Source of the DNA: a virus
IMG/VR virus record: IMGVR_UViG_3300049459_000143
Location: 1-42,723 of that record
DNA: 42,723 nt
Direction: 5' to 3' (one strand)
Position numbers and translations under genes: made by a program. Below, in pieces: positions 30,198 to 39,420 of the stretch. Below the pieces are notes generated by a model, which did no database searches, was not told the origin of the DNA, and saw only the letters and a program-made list of their open reading frames with translations. Within the stretch, counting starts at the first letter, position 1. The number at the start of each line of letters is the position of its first letter.

Positions 30198-30493
30198 ATC
30201 CGGTCGATGAGTTTTGGTGCGAGCTGGTGATGAATGGAATCGGCGGCCGCACCATCGCCGAAGCTCAGGAGAACATGACTCACACCGAATTCATCGTGTG
30301 GTGCAAGTTCCGCAACAAGCGTGGATCCCTACATCAGGGCATGCGAGTTGAGATGGCTTTAGCTCAGTTGCAGGCCTTCTACGCCAACTGCAAAACCGGC
30401 AAAGACGCGGCGAAATTGTTCATTCAGGACTTTGCGCCGCACATGGATCCGCGCGAGTTGACGCTTGATGAAGCGATGAAAACCTGGAGTTAG
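29850..30493 (+). CDS. GT-like frameshift fusion of the tail chaperone
   Basis: After AAG 30183-30185 a -1 slip continues from GAA 30185 and stays open to the stop at 30491-30493, adding EAELNPVDEFWCELVMNGI and then GGRTIAEAQENMTHTEFIVW and so on, for about 214 residues in total. The second frame from 30227 is protein-like and has no good start of its own, so the fusion is the better explanation. Confidence 0.78.
30179..30185 (+). promoter_or_regulatory. Slippery site GGGAAAG for -1 frameshift
   Basis: Identical to the lambda G-T heptamer and in the same phase (G GGA AAG) relative to the chaperone frame that starts at 29850. The zero-frame stop follows twelve bases later. Confidence 0.82.
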
Positions 30494-30496
30494 GTA

Positions 30497-33070
30497 ATGG
30501 CGGGATCCCTCGGCACACTCACGCTCGACTTGATTGCCAAAATTGGCGGTTATACCGGACCGCTGGATAAGGCGAGCCAGGAAACCAAGAAGCGCAACGC
30601 TGAGATTGCGAAATCTTTCGACAGTCTGGCAAAGGGGATCGGCACCGCGATTGGCAGCATTCCTGCCGTCCTTACCGCTCTGGTGGTCTCCTCGTCGAAT
30701 TCAGCGAAAGAAATCGCCAATTTGTCAGCGCTGGCTGGACTTGGTACGACTGAATTCCAAAAGCTCGCCGCCGGCGCCCGCAGTGTCGGTGTAGACCAGG
30801 ACAAACTGGCCGACATCTTCAAGGACACCAACGACAAGCTCGGGGACTTCATCAACACCGGCGGCGGGGCGCTGAAGGATTTCTTCACCAATATCGCGCC
30901 CATGGTAGGCGTGACGGCTGATCAGTTCAAAAAGCTGAACAGCAAAGATGCACTGGCGCTGTACGTCACTAGTCTGGAAAAGGCCAACGTCAGCCAGGCG
31001 GAAATGACCTTCTATATGGAGGCTATTGCGAGCGACTCGACGGCGCTGGTCCCCCTTCTTCGTGATAACGCGAAAGGCTTTGACGAGCTCGGTGCGTCGG
31101 CGGAAGACGCCGGCATTGTCATGAGCGAGGGCACAATTGCCGCCGCCAAGCAATTCGGCTTAGAGCTTCAGGGTCTCGGCCAGTATGTGAAGTCAGCGCA
31201 GGTCGCCCTTGCGGCTGAGTTTCTGCCTGTATTGCTGCAATTCAGCAAGGATGTGAACCAGTCGGCCAAGGATTCTGGCGGCCTCTCGAAGGTCGTAAAA
31301 GGTCTCGGAGAGGATCTGGTATCGACCACGGCATTCATCGTAAACGCCGGTGATGGTGTTGCCCGCGTCTTCGATATCGTTGCTAACGTGATCGTAGGCA
31401 CGTTCGCTACCGCTTCTGCTCGCATCAGTAATCTTTCGTCTCAGGCTAACACGGCGCTTGGCGCTCTGACCTTCGGCGAGACATCAAAGGAGTTTAAGGC
31501 GAATGCCGCGAGCTTCGCGAGTGACGCGCAGATCCAGTTCGGAGTGGCTGCCCAGGCTGCCGCAAAAATCACAGAGGATCTGGAAAAGCCCTTGGCCGGT
31601 GACCGGTTCAAGGAGTATGTGGCCAACGCCAAAAAGGCCGCTTCTGAAATTGCCATTACCAACCAGGCAATTACAAAGGGCACTGGCAGCGGCGTGGACC
31701 CTGCGGCTATTGCTGCCAATGCGGCCGCGCAAAAAAAGGCTGCGAGCGATGCGGCGGCCGCTGCAAAGAAAATTCAGGACACGTTCAACACTACCGAGAC
31801 CGATTACAAGCGCCAGATCGACCTGATCAACACCAGCACCGATGCTCGTAAAAACGCCACGGAAGTTGCGAAGCTCCAATTCGAGATCGAGTCGGGCAAG
31901 TTGGTCGGTATCAACGCCGCGCAGCAAGAGCGTCTGAAGGGCTTGGCCGCCGAACTCGACGTGCAGCTCAAGCTTAAAAAAGCGAACGAGGATGCCGCCA
32001 AGCTCGCCGCGTTCAGCGATTCACTTCGCGACAGCAACCGAACTGCGAAGGAAGGTTTCCAGATCGAGCTGGCTGGCGGTGGCTCAGGCGACGAGCTCAA
32101 GGACCGGCTTAAGGCGGACCTCGCCATCAGGCAGGATTTCGACAAGCAGCAGGCCGATCTGCAAAAGCAGTACAACGGCGGCGACATCAGCCAGGAGATG
32201 TACGACAGCGAAACCGAGATGCTGCAGGAGGCGTTGGCAGAGCGGCTGGTGCTACAGCAGGACTATTACAACCAGATCGACGACGCCCAATCCAACTGGT
32301 TGGATGGCGTCAGCAGTGCTTGGGAAAACTACAAGGACACCGCCACCGACTACCAGCAGCAGGCGAAGGACGCGACCACCAGCATTCTGGGCGACACCAC
32401 TTCATCGATTGCCAGCAACCTTGAAGGCATCCGGCAAGGGACGGTAGATGCTGGCGAGGCTGCCAAGAACGTGATGTCTGACCTCGCTCTGTCGGTGATC
32501 ACCGCACTCGAGCGGATGGCTGCTCAATGGATCATTTACCAGGGGATCCAACTGCTGACTGGTAAGGCGACCCAGGCCAGTGCGTCGGTGGCGATGGTGG
32601 CGAACGCGCAGGCAACTGCGTTTCAGGCATCGCTCGCGGCGTTCGCGAGTACTGCGGCAATTCCAATCGTGGGCCCGATTGCCGCTCCGGCAGCAGCAGC
32701 GGCGGCCGCCAGCTTTGCAGCACCGTTGGTTGCCGGCGTGGCCACGGCCAGCCTTGCCGGTATGGCGCACGACGGTCTCGATGCCGTTCCGGAGACGGGT
32801 ACCTGGCTGCTCCAAAAAGGTGAGCGGGTAACCACTGCCGAAACCAGCGCGAAGCTGGACAAGACCCTGAACGACGTGCAGAGCGCGAATGGATCGCGCG
32901 GCGGGACCGTGGTCAATCTATTCGAGGATGCGTCGAAAGCAGGGCAGAGCAGAACACGTACGGAAAACGGACAAGACGTCGTTGAACTCTGGGTTGCAAA
33001 CATCATGAACGATGGTGCTGCGCACCAGGCCATGGAACAGAAATACGGACTCGGAACGGTGGGATCATGA
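30497..33070 (+). CDS. Tape measure protein
   Basis: At 857 residues, it sets tail length and is the largest helical protein here. It begins MAGSLGTLTLDLIAKIGGYT with a hydrophobic stretch near 48-62, contains long coiled coils (about 380-620) and hydrophobic stretches near 685-760, and ends with the common VPETGTWLLQKGERV motif. No lytic enzyme domain is visible inside it. Immediately follows the chaperone pair. Confidence 0.93.
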   Translation: MAGSLGTLTLDLIAKIGGYTGPLDKASQETKKRNAEIAKSFDSLAKGIGTAIGSIPAVLTALVVSSSNSAKEIANLSALAGLGTTEFQKLAAGARSVGVDQDKLADIFKDTNDKLGDFINTGGGALKDFFTNIAPMVGVTADQFKKLNSKDALALYVTSLEKANVSQAEMTFYMEAIASDSTALVPLLRDNAKGFDELGASAEDAGIVMSEGTIAAAKQFGLELQGLGQYVKSAQVALAAEFLPVLLQFSKDVNQSAKDSGGLSKVVKGLGEDLVSTTAFIVNAGDGVARVFDIVANVIVGTFATASARISNLSSQANTALGALTFGETSKEFKANAASFASDAQIQFGVAAQAAAKITEDLEKPLAGDRFKEYVANAKKAASEIAITNQAITKGTGSGVDPAAIAANAAAQKKAASDAAAAAKKIQDTFNTTETDYKRQIDLINTSTDARKNATEVAKLQFEIESGKLVGINAAQQERLKGLAAELDVQLKLKKANEDAAKLAAFSDSLRDSNRTAKEGFQIELAGGGSGDELKDRLKADLAIRQDFDKQQADLQKQYNGGDISQEMYDSETEMLQEALAERLVLQQDYYNQIDDAQSNWLDGVSSAWENYKDTATDYQQQAKDATTSILGDTTSSIASNLEGIRQGTVDAGEAAKNVMSDLALSVITALERMAAQWIIYQGIQLLTGKATQASASVAMVANAQATAFQASLAAFASTAAIPIVGPIAAPAAAAAAASFAAPLVAGVATASLAGMAHDGLDAVPETGTWLLQKGERVTTAETSAKLDKTLNDVQSANGSRGGTVVNLFEDASKAGQSRTRTENGQDVVELWVANIMNDGAAHQAMEQKYGLGTVGS

Positions 33071-33519
33071 TTGTTTACCCATCGCAGCTGCCCTTGCCGT
33101 TGCTGGACGGTTACAAGCTGAGCACGGTCAGTCCGCTGATGAGGACCCAGCTCAACAGCGGCAGATCGCGCCAGCGCAGGAAATTCACCAGCGTCCCAAC
33201 TCAACCCACTGTGAAATGGATTTTCAGCGATCAACAGGCGGCCTTCTTCGAAGCCTGGTTCGCCAGAACCTTGGTCGATGGCTCGCTGTGGTTTCAGGCC
33301 ACGCTGAAAACGCCCACGGGCCTGCGGGATTATGAGTGCAGGTTCACTGACATCTATGAAGGGCCTGAACTTATCGGCGTCGATCACTGGAGTTGCTCAG
33401 CGGTTCTGGAACTCAAGGAGCGTCCATTGATTGAGCCCGGCTGGGAAATGTTCCCTGATCTGTGGTTCGGCGCAAACCTGATTGATATCGCGCTGAACCG
33501 GGAGTGGCCAGTTCCATGA
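33067..33519 (+). CDS. Minor tail protein, 150 aa
   Basis: Coupled by four bases to the tape measure gene. Aromatic, beta-rich protein (VKWIFSDQQAAFFEAWFA, VDHWSCSAVLELKERPLIEP). By position it fits the distal-tail type protein between tape measure and the DUF1833 gene in Pseudomonas HK97-like phages. No enzymatic motif. Confidence 0.75.
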   Translation: MIVYPSQLPLPLLDGYKLSTVSPLMRTQLNSGRSRQRRKFTSVPTQPTVKWIFSDQQAAFFEAWFARTLVDGSLWFQATLKTPTGLRDYECRFTDIYEGPELIGVDHWSCSAVLELKERPLIEPGWEMFPDLWFGANLIDIALNREWPVP

Positions 33520-33998
33520 ATCCACTCGACGTTGCATATGCTTCTCCCGGGTCTGAGGTTCTTATTCCCACAATTGAAATCAGCTCAGCGGCGTCCGAAA
33601 CGCAGCTGATCTGTGCAGGGTTTGAGAATCAGACCTGCGGCACCGAAGACGGGCGTGTTGTCACATTCGAGGCCACTGGCCTCGATATCTCGCTTCCTAA
33701 CAAGGACAACACCGGCAGCCAGTCGGTGACGTTCGCCATTGATGGCGTCCTGGGCATTGCACAGAACCTCATCATTCAGGCCATGGAAGCCGAGGCGGTC
33801 ATCAGGTTGACGCTGAGGCTGTACCTCAGTACTGATCTGAGCCAGCCAGCGCAACGCCCGTACTACCTGGTTGTGCGTGGCGGGAGCATGGAAGGGGAAA
33901 CGGTGACCGTCCAAGGCGGTTACTTCAGCCTGATCGATATCAATTTCAACCGCGATACCTACAACGCCAATACGGCCCCCTGCATCAAGTACCTCTGA
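33516..33998 (+). CDS. DUF1833 tail protein
   Basis: A 160-residue protein started at ATG 33516. The arrangement SGSEVLIPTIEISS-like start (PGSEVLIPTIEIS), EATGLDISLPNKDNTGSQSV and RPYYLVVRGGSMEGETVTVQ matches DUF1833, a minor tail family. It presumably helps form the distal tail or the base of the tip. Confidence 0.85.
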   Translation: MNPLDVAYASPGSEVLIPTIEISSAASETQLICAGFENQTCGTEDGRVVTFEATGLDISLPNKDNTGSQSVTFAIDGVLGIAQNLIIQAMEAEAVIRLTLRLYLSTDLSQPAQRPYYLVVRGGSMEGETVTVQGGYFSLIDINFNRDTYNANTAPCIKYL

Positions 33999-34000
33999 CC

Positions 34001-34408
34001 ATGCTGAATCAATACCTGTCCGCTCGCTATGTCGATGGCGGCCGCGAACTGCCGTGCCTGGATTGTTGGGGCATGACCATTCTCGCCCGTCACGAGCTGT
34101 TCGGGCTGCCCATGCTTTCCAGTTTCGGCGAAGTTCATCGGCAGCACACCTTGGAGTTCCAGCGGGCGTATCGGGGCGAGGTCAGTAGGGCCCTAGAAGA
34201 ATGTGCGCCGTTTCCCGGCGCAATTGCCGCCGTGCTGCGCGGAGCGGTTTGCACGCATGTCGGCCTTGTGGTCATGAAGGATGGTCGGCTGCAGGTCCTC
34301 GAAATAAATCCAGCCAGCGGTGCCCGCGTAGTGCGCCTGCAGGAATTCAAAGACAGTTACATGAAGGTGGTCTTTTACCGTGATCGAGATCCTGACGAAC
34401 AAGCTTGA
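34001..34408 (+). CDS. NlpC/P60-type tail peptidase
   Basis: A 135-residue papain-like protein. The nucleophile region LPCLDCWGMTILARHELFG (Cys near 22) and the histidine in CTHVGLVVMKDGRLQVLEIN are as in NlpC/P60 tail proteins (lambda K-like) that cut peptidoglycan stem peptides during entry. It overlaps the next gene by 29 bases, a tight arrangement seen in other phages. Confidence 0.85.
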   Translation: MLNQYLSARYVDGGRELPCLDCWGMTILARHELFGLPMLSSFGEVHRQHTLEFQRAYRGEVSRALEECAPFPGAIAAVLRGAVCTHVGLVVMKDGRLQVLEINPASGARVVRLQEFKDSYMKVVFYRDRDPDEQA

Positions 34409-37109
34409 TCCTCAGGTTCTGCGTGAGCATCGCCTGAAAGCCCCGGTGACTATCGAAGCTTGGCTGATGGCTGCCACCAGAAACTATGAGCGCCGCGAAG
34501 TGCCTCCGATCAGCATCACTGCCAACGCGGTGCTGGTTCCTCCGAATATGTGGTCGGAATTCGTTATCAGTCCTGAGGATAATGTTCAGATCTGGATTGA
34601 GCCGAAAGGTACAGACCCTGTCTCGATCACTATCGCGGCGATCAAGGGCGTGCAGGCGGTGATGAAACTCATCACCCCGCGCATCAAGATGCCGAAGACC
34701 GGATCGCCAAATCAGGGCTCGACCCTGGCTGGCGCGAACGCCAAGGCGAACCAGGTGAAATTCGGTGATCCTGTTCGTGAAGTGGCAGGGGAGGACCAAG
34801 TTTTCCCGGACTATATCGTCGAGCCGCGGCGCTGGTTCAAATCGGCACGTGATGAGTGGCAGCAGATGTTGCTGTGCATCGGCGTCGGTGAACATGAGAT
34901 TAAGGTCAGCGACATCAAGATCGGCAACACGCCGATCATCTCACTTGGCGCAAACGCTACATATCAGGTCTATCAGCCTGGGGCGGACCTGAGCGCAGAG
35001 CCTGCCGCGCAGTGGTGGTACCAGGCGCCGGAAGTTGGGTCGACATCAACGGGAACCTCGGGTCTCGACTTGAAAACAACGACCACCGTTCCGCAAAATC
35101 CCGGAGCTCAGGCGTATCAGTTCAACGGTCCGTTGGTAAGCATTCCCTCTGGTGCTGGCGCTTTCCCAACCGGCTGGGCTGCTGGAATGATCGTGAGGAT
35201 TGAGGCTGCCTACCAGTACACCGTGACGTCTGGCGCTGGAGTAGGTGGGCGCGACGTAGTGTCCGGTCCGCTCGCGCAGCTGGCACCATTCCCCGGGATG
35301 TCCATTGAGGTAGTCGGCGCGAACCAAGGGTTTTACCTGGTGAACAGCTACACGCCGCCTGCGGGCAGCACGCCGGCCCAAATGACGCTCAATACCATCG
35401 GTGGTGCCCCCGTGTCGGGTTTGCAGTCCGGCGTCGGTTGGGCCGCTATCGGATACCGAAGTCTTCGGTTCCGCATCACAGCGGCAAGCACTTCGCAGCT
35501 CAGCGTCCAACGCCTTACCGCTGCCGGTGCTGTTGATACAACATGGCCGGGGTTCGATTTCCTGCAAAGCAACTCGGCGTTGATAACCCTCGACAGCTCA
35601 ACCCTGGAAGGTGATTGGGCCGGTCCTTATGCACTCTGCCCGCCGGGGATGAAAGCCAGCAAGTTTGCATTCACGGTGATGTTTCCGTCCGGCCTCGCTG
35701 GCGTGGACAAAAAGGGAGCCTTGTTTCAATGGTCGGTAGACTACGAGTTTCAGTACCGCGACCGGACTACAGCTGGAGACTGGGTCTCGTACAAGGAGAC
35801 CATCACGGAAGCAACGCTCGATCAGCTTGGATACACTCGGGAAATCACAGCTGCCGCGCCTATCGAGGCAGAAGGTCGTATGCGCCGGATTGGTGCTAAA
35901 TCTACCTCGACCAGCATTCAGGACAACATCCAGTGGTATGACATGCGCGCGCTGCTTCCAAGCCCGAAGTCCTATCCAAACTGGACGCTGCTGGCGATAT
36001 CAGCCGCCGGTGGCGGCAAGCTGGCGGCGCAATCCGAAAACCGTATCAGCGCCGTCGTGACCCGCAAACTGCCCGTCCTGGAAAACGGAGCGTGGACAAC
36101 GGATAAACGCCCGACCAGGGATATTTCCGCCTGGTTCAATTACGTGACGAAGAAGCCCGGTTACACCGATGCCGATATCGACATGGAAGAACTTTCTGCG
36201 CTGCATCAGATCTGGACGGCGCGGGGCGACACTTTCGACTACTCAACTGAAGACTTCACTACGGTGAAGGAAGCTTTGAACTCGGCACTCGCGGCCGGAT
36301 TTTCTGAGCTCACCATCAGCCGTGGGAGGCTTCGCCCGATTCGTGACCAGAAGCGGGAGGGCATCGACCACGAATACTTGCCCGAAGGTACCCAAGGGTA
36401 TTCCGCCCAAAACGTGATCGGCCCTCTCAAGATCGCTTTCAATCCACCAGATCCAGCGGACGACCATGACGGCGTCGACGTTGAATACAAGGACCGGATC
36501 ACCAGGCAAACCGAAACCGTCCGATGCAGGCTGCCGGGCGACCTCGGACTGAAGGTTGAGAAGGTGAAGGCAGTCGGCGTCAGCGACAGGAACAAAGCCT
36601 ACCAGCTCGGAATGCGCCGCCGTCGTGAGGCCAAGTATCGGCGGTGGACATACAGCTTCGATACCGAACTCGACGGTAACAACAGCGAATACGGGAGCTT
36701 GGCCGCCGTCTCAGACGATATCCCCGAACGTGGGCAGAGCGGTTTGCTGATGTCATTCGAGACGGTATCCGGGAGTTTCATCCTTGAGAGCTCGGAACCG
36801 TTCATTTGGTCGGACGGCGTTTCCCACGTCGTCGGGCTGCGTCGGCAGGACGGAACAATGAGCGGGCCATGGCCGGCAACACGGATCGATGACTTTCACC
36901 TCAGCATCGCGAGTATCGATTTCAACCCCGACACAAGCTGGGAGAGGGATCCGCCTCACCTGCTGTTCGGACCTTTGAAGCGCTGGTGCCACCAGGTGGT
37001 GATCAGCAAAGTGAACCCCAAAGGTCTCGAGAGCGTTTCGCTACAAGGCTTCAACTACGACGAGCGGGTGTATGCCGATGACGATAGTCCGCCGCCGGTC
37101 GATTTATAG
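34380..37109 (+). CDS. Tail tip attachment protein J-like
   Basis: A 909-residue central tip protein of the TipJ/host specificity type. Residues about 1-120 match the lambda I-like/ubiquitin-like start; PVREVAGEDQVFPDYIVEPR and EISALHQIWTARG-type segments (here ELSALHQIWTARGDTFDY) are typical. It forms the tail tip and carries or anchors receptor-binding parts. Begins with GTG 34380 inside the NlpC/P60 gene and ends before a terminator. Confidence 0.9.
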   Translation: MIEILTNKLDPQVLREHRLKAPVTIEAWLMAATRNYERREVPPISITANAVLVPPNMWSEFVISPEDNVQIWIEPKGTDPVSITIAAIKGVQAVMKLITPRIKMPKTGSPNQGSTLAGANAKANQVKFGDPVREVAGEDQVFPDYIVEPRRWFKSARDEWQQMLLCIGVGEHEIKVSDIKIGNTPIISLGANATYQVYQPGADLSAEPAAQWWYQAPEVGSTSTGTSGLDLKTTTTVPQNPGAQAYQFNGPLVSIPSGAGAFPTGWAAGMIVRIEAAYQYTVTSGAGVGGRDVVSGPLAQLAPFPGMSIEVVGANQGFYLVNSYTPPAGSTPAQMTLNTIGGAPVSGLQSGVGWAAIGYRSLRFRITAASTSQLSVQRLTAAGAVDTTWPGFDFLQSNSALITLDSSTLEGDWAGPYALCPPGMKASKFAFTVMFPSGLAGVDKKGALFQWSVDYEFQYRDRTTAGDWVSYKETITEATLDQLGYTREITAAAPIEAEGRMRRIGAKSTSTSIQDNIQWYDMRALLPSPKSYPNWTLLAISAAGGGKLAAQSENRISAVVTRKLPVLENGAWTTDKRPTRDISAWFNYVTKKPGYTDADIDMEELSALHQIWTARGDTFDYSTEDFTTVKEALNSALAAGFSELTISRGRLRPIRDQKREGIDHEYLPEGTQGYSAQNVIGPLKIAFNPPDPADDHDGVDVEYKDRITRQTETVRCRLPGDLGLKVEKVKAVGVSDRNKAYQLGMRRRREAKYRRWTYSFDTELDGNNSEYGSLAAVSDDIPERGQSGLLMSFETVSGSFILESSEPFIWSDGVSHVVGLRRQDGTMSGPWPATRIDDFHLSIASIDFNPDTSWERDPPHLLFGPLKRWCHQVVISKVNPKGLESVSLQGFNYDERVYADDDSPPPVDL

Positions 37110-37117
37110 ATTTCCCC

Positions 37118-37141
37118 AAGCCCATCTCTGATGGGCTTTTT
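37118..37141 (+). terminator. Terminator after the tail tip gene
   Basis: AAGCCCAT, loop CTCTG, ATGGGCTTTTT. It separates the conserved tail operon from the fibre gene and cargo genes. Confidence 0.85.
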
Positions 37142-37159
37142 ATCGTCTTGAGGAAACCC

Positions 37160-39118
37160 ATGACCAATACCTATGACACCACTGGCCTGCCGGTGGGCAC
37201 CTCTGACCCGCGCGCGCTCTACAACAACGCCTCGAACATGGACGAGGCGCTGCATAGTCTTACAGCGTGGTGGCTGGACCGGTTCGGTAAGTACCGCAAG
37301 ACCTGGTCCGGATTCGAAGCTGACGTGCTTGCGTTCTTTCAGAACAACGGTTACGAAACGCCGGTTAACTACGCAGCCGGTTTGTCTATCACCCGCTACG
37401 GACAGACCGTTGTTTACCTTGGTGAGCTGTACGCACCCTTGGTCGCAGCTATTCCTTTCACCACATCCAACTGGGCTACGGATTCGTCCAAGTTCAAAGC
37501 CATTGGTGACGCCTCCGTCCGCGCCGCACTGGCCGCTGCAGATGGCGGCAAAATCATTGGTTATAAAACTCGTAACGTGGATGCTCGGCTCTCTGACCGA
37601 AGCAGTCTTGATGACCAAGCGGGCGTATCTGGCAACGGCGTTACCAATGACTTGTCGCCGCTGAATGCCGCGATAGCCAGCGCTCGAGGCAAGAAGCTTC
37701 TGCTCAGTGATAAAACCTATCTGGTCAGCGCGCGTCCGACGAATCCATATGGGGTTGAGTACGAAGGGAAGGGTGTTATCGCTCAACAGGTTGTTGTTGA
37801 CGGGAGCACCTATCTTCGCCAAATCAACACCTACAGTGACAAGCTGAAACTCCATATCGGCCTTGAGTACTGCCAGCGCTTGTGGACGCGTATGCGGAGC
37901 GATGGCCAGGTGAAGTCTTTCTTTTATGGCGATAGCACAATCCAAGGGGGCAACGGCGAATCGTACGAGTATCAGTTGGCTCAGTTGATCCCAGCAATGA
38001 TGTCGGGGAAGGGATACCCGAACTTTGCCTTAATAAATCGCGGTATTGCTGGCACCAGGGTTAGCGGTTGGGATACCCGGTACCTGACCGATATGTCGGC
38101 CGCCACCGACCTGATGGTGTTCAAAGGGGCTATCAACGATGCAGGCCAACCGGTAGAGACGCGACTTCAAACATACCGAACTGATCTCGAAAGCGTTTTT
38201 TCACAGATCAGGGCCCCGGGGAATATCTACGGCACAGTTAAGAACCTCACTCTGGTATTGATGGGGCCCAATGCAACCAACGACCTTCCAAACGGCCGTG
38301 ACCCTAAATTCTACGAGCAGCTTCGGGGCATACACGTCGAGATTTGCCACAAATATCAGGTGGCCTTCTTCGACACCTACGGGATGATGCCAGACGCAGA
38401 TAACGGCGATGGCACCTGGTTGGATGCCCCTGTTCCTGCCGTCAAAGTTGGTGTTGGTATCCATCCGATGGATATCGGAATGTCTTGGATCTGGGGCGCT
38501 ATGCTCGACTTCATCTGCCCTGATACGGCGATGACGGTTTTCAAGAAGAACCACGACATCAATGCGGGCTCTTCCTCGGCGGTCATCCTTGCCACGACTC
38601 CGGCGACCAGTTTTCAGTTCGGTCGGTCACTGTTTCCTGCGGAACTGGGGAATGGATGGCCCTTGCCAGGCGTGGTGGAAACAGTCCGAAACGTTGACGG
38701 TTCGTGCATTCAGCGCAACTGGGGTTATCGCAACAACGAGTGCGTCGTCGCCAGCAGAATCTGGAGCGTTAATGGTGGATTCTGGAGCTATTTTACCGGC
38801 GTAGAGTACGACCTCGCGTATGTAAACGGCTGGAGCACGTTCGGCAGCCCACTTGCTAAAGGCACTGTTGTCGTGGATCAGTCGGGGATGGCCCACGTAG
38901 AGTTTGCGATGAAAGGTGGGACCGTTGCTGCCAATACGGTTTTTGCGAACCTCCCCACCGGCATCCTCCCCAAGTACACGGTTCCGGTACCCGTCAATAA
39001 GAACACAGCGATCGGGATGATCAGGTACAACACGGCAGGCGAGTTAAAGCTGGAGACCGCCGGCGACGCCACTCTCATGTCCGGTTCGTTCACGTTTCGG
39101 GTGGCGACGCCGATATAG
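37160..39118 (+). CDS. Tail fibre/spike with SGNH esterase domain
   Basis: A 652-residue receptor-binding protein. The first 100 residues are a particle-anchor region (ALYNNASNMDEALHSLTAWW). Residues about 250-450 form an SGNH/GDSL hydrolase: block I GDST near 257, block II Gly in NRGIAGTR, block III GAIND near 324, block V His in GIHPMD near 433. Such fibres remove acetyl groups from host polysaccharide during adsorption. The C-terminal 180 residues look like beta-sandwich modules. Start at ATG 37160 with GAGGAAA upstream. Substrate unknown; neighbouring O-acyltransferases make O-antigen the leading guess. Confidence 0.85.
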   Translation: MTNTYDTTGLPVGTSDPRALYNNASNMDEALHSLTAWWLDRFGKYRKTWSGFEADVLAFFQNNGYETPVNYAAGLSITRYGQTVVYLGELYAPLVAAIPFTTSNWATDSSKFKAIGDASVRAALAAADGGKIIGYKTRNVDARLSDRSSLDDQAGVSGNGVTNDLSPLNAAIASARGKKLLLSDKTYLVSARPTNPYGVEYEGKGVIAQQVVVDGSTYLRQINTYSDKLKLHIGLEYCQRLWTRMRSDGQVKSFFYGDSTIQGGNGESYEYQLAQLIPAMMSGKGYPNFALINRGIAGTRVSGWDTRYLTDMSAATDLMVFKGAINDAGQPVETRLQTYRTDLESVFSQIRAPGNIYGTVKNLTLVLMGPNATNDLPNGRDPKFYEQLRGIHVEICHKYQVAFFDTYGMMPDADNGDGTWLDAPVPAVKVGVGIHPMDIGMSWIWGAMLDFICPDTAMTVFKKNHDINAGSSSAVILATTPATSFQFGRSLFPAELGNGWPLPGVVETVRNVDGSCIQRNWGYRNNECVVASRIWSVNGGFWSYFTGVEYDLAYVNGWSTFGSPLAKGTVVVDQSGMAHVEFAMKGGTVAANTVFANLPTGILPKYTVPVPVNKNTAIGMIRYNTAGELKLETAGDATLMSGSFTFRVATPI

Positions 39119-39143
39119 GTGGCGTACTGGCCGATACGTATCC

Positions 39144-39163
39144 GGCGCCTATGGCAGGGCGCC
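39144..39163 (+). other. Short hairpin after the fibre gene
   Basis: GGCGCC (39144-39149) and GGCGCC (39158-39163) around TATGGCAG. It lacks a T run; termination would be weak. The rest of the 128-base gap holds a possible -10 box TATCAT at 39215-39220 for the next gene, without a convincing -35. Confidence 0.35.
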
Positions 39164-39246
39164 ATTACTTGTATTCGGCCTGAAAAATTTCACGCGCTTT
39201 TGTGTTCAACCCGATATCATTGCGCCTCATTGAACGGAGTCGTGTA

Positions 39247-39420
39247 ATGCGTGTCACAACCTATTCGTCCCTTATTCTTGCCCTCACCTTACTGTCTGGC
39301 TGCGCTCCTGCGGATCAGATAGATCAGGCGAGCGCTGAAAATCAGCCGAGTGCTCAGATGGAACTGGCAGGCAAACTGCTTCGCGGTGAATCTCCAAGAG
39401 AGCGAGCGGGCGGCGAATGA
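39247..39420 (+). CDS. Small lipoprotein, 57 aa
   Basis: The signal peptide MRVTTYSSLILALTLLSGC ends in a lipobox (LSGC, Cys19), followed by a short polar, acidic mature part of 38 residues. A GGAG ribosome site precedes ATG 39247. Its stop overlaps the ATG of the acyltransferase (39417-39420), so they are co-translated. In a lysogen it would be a surface or periplasmic lipoprotein; lipoproteins of this size in prophages can mediate superinfection exclusion. Confidence 0.72.
   Translation: MRVTTYSSLILALTLLSGCAPADQIDQASAENQPSAQMELAGKLLRGESPRERAGGE

Noticed and set aside
37055-37945. 296-residue antisense frame at the fibre gene
   Set aside because: Shadow of the fibre gene; it crosses a terminator and has no recognisable features.
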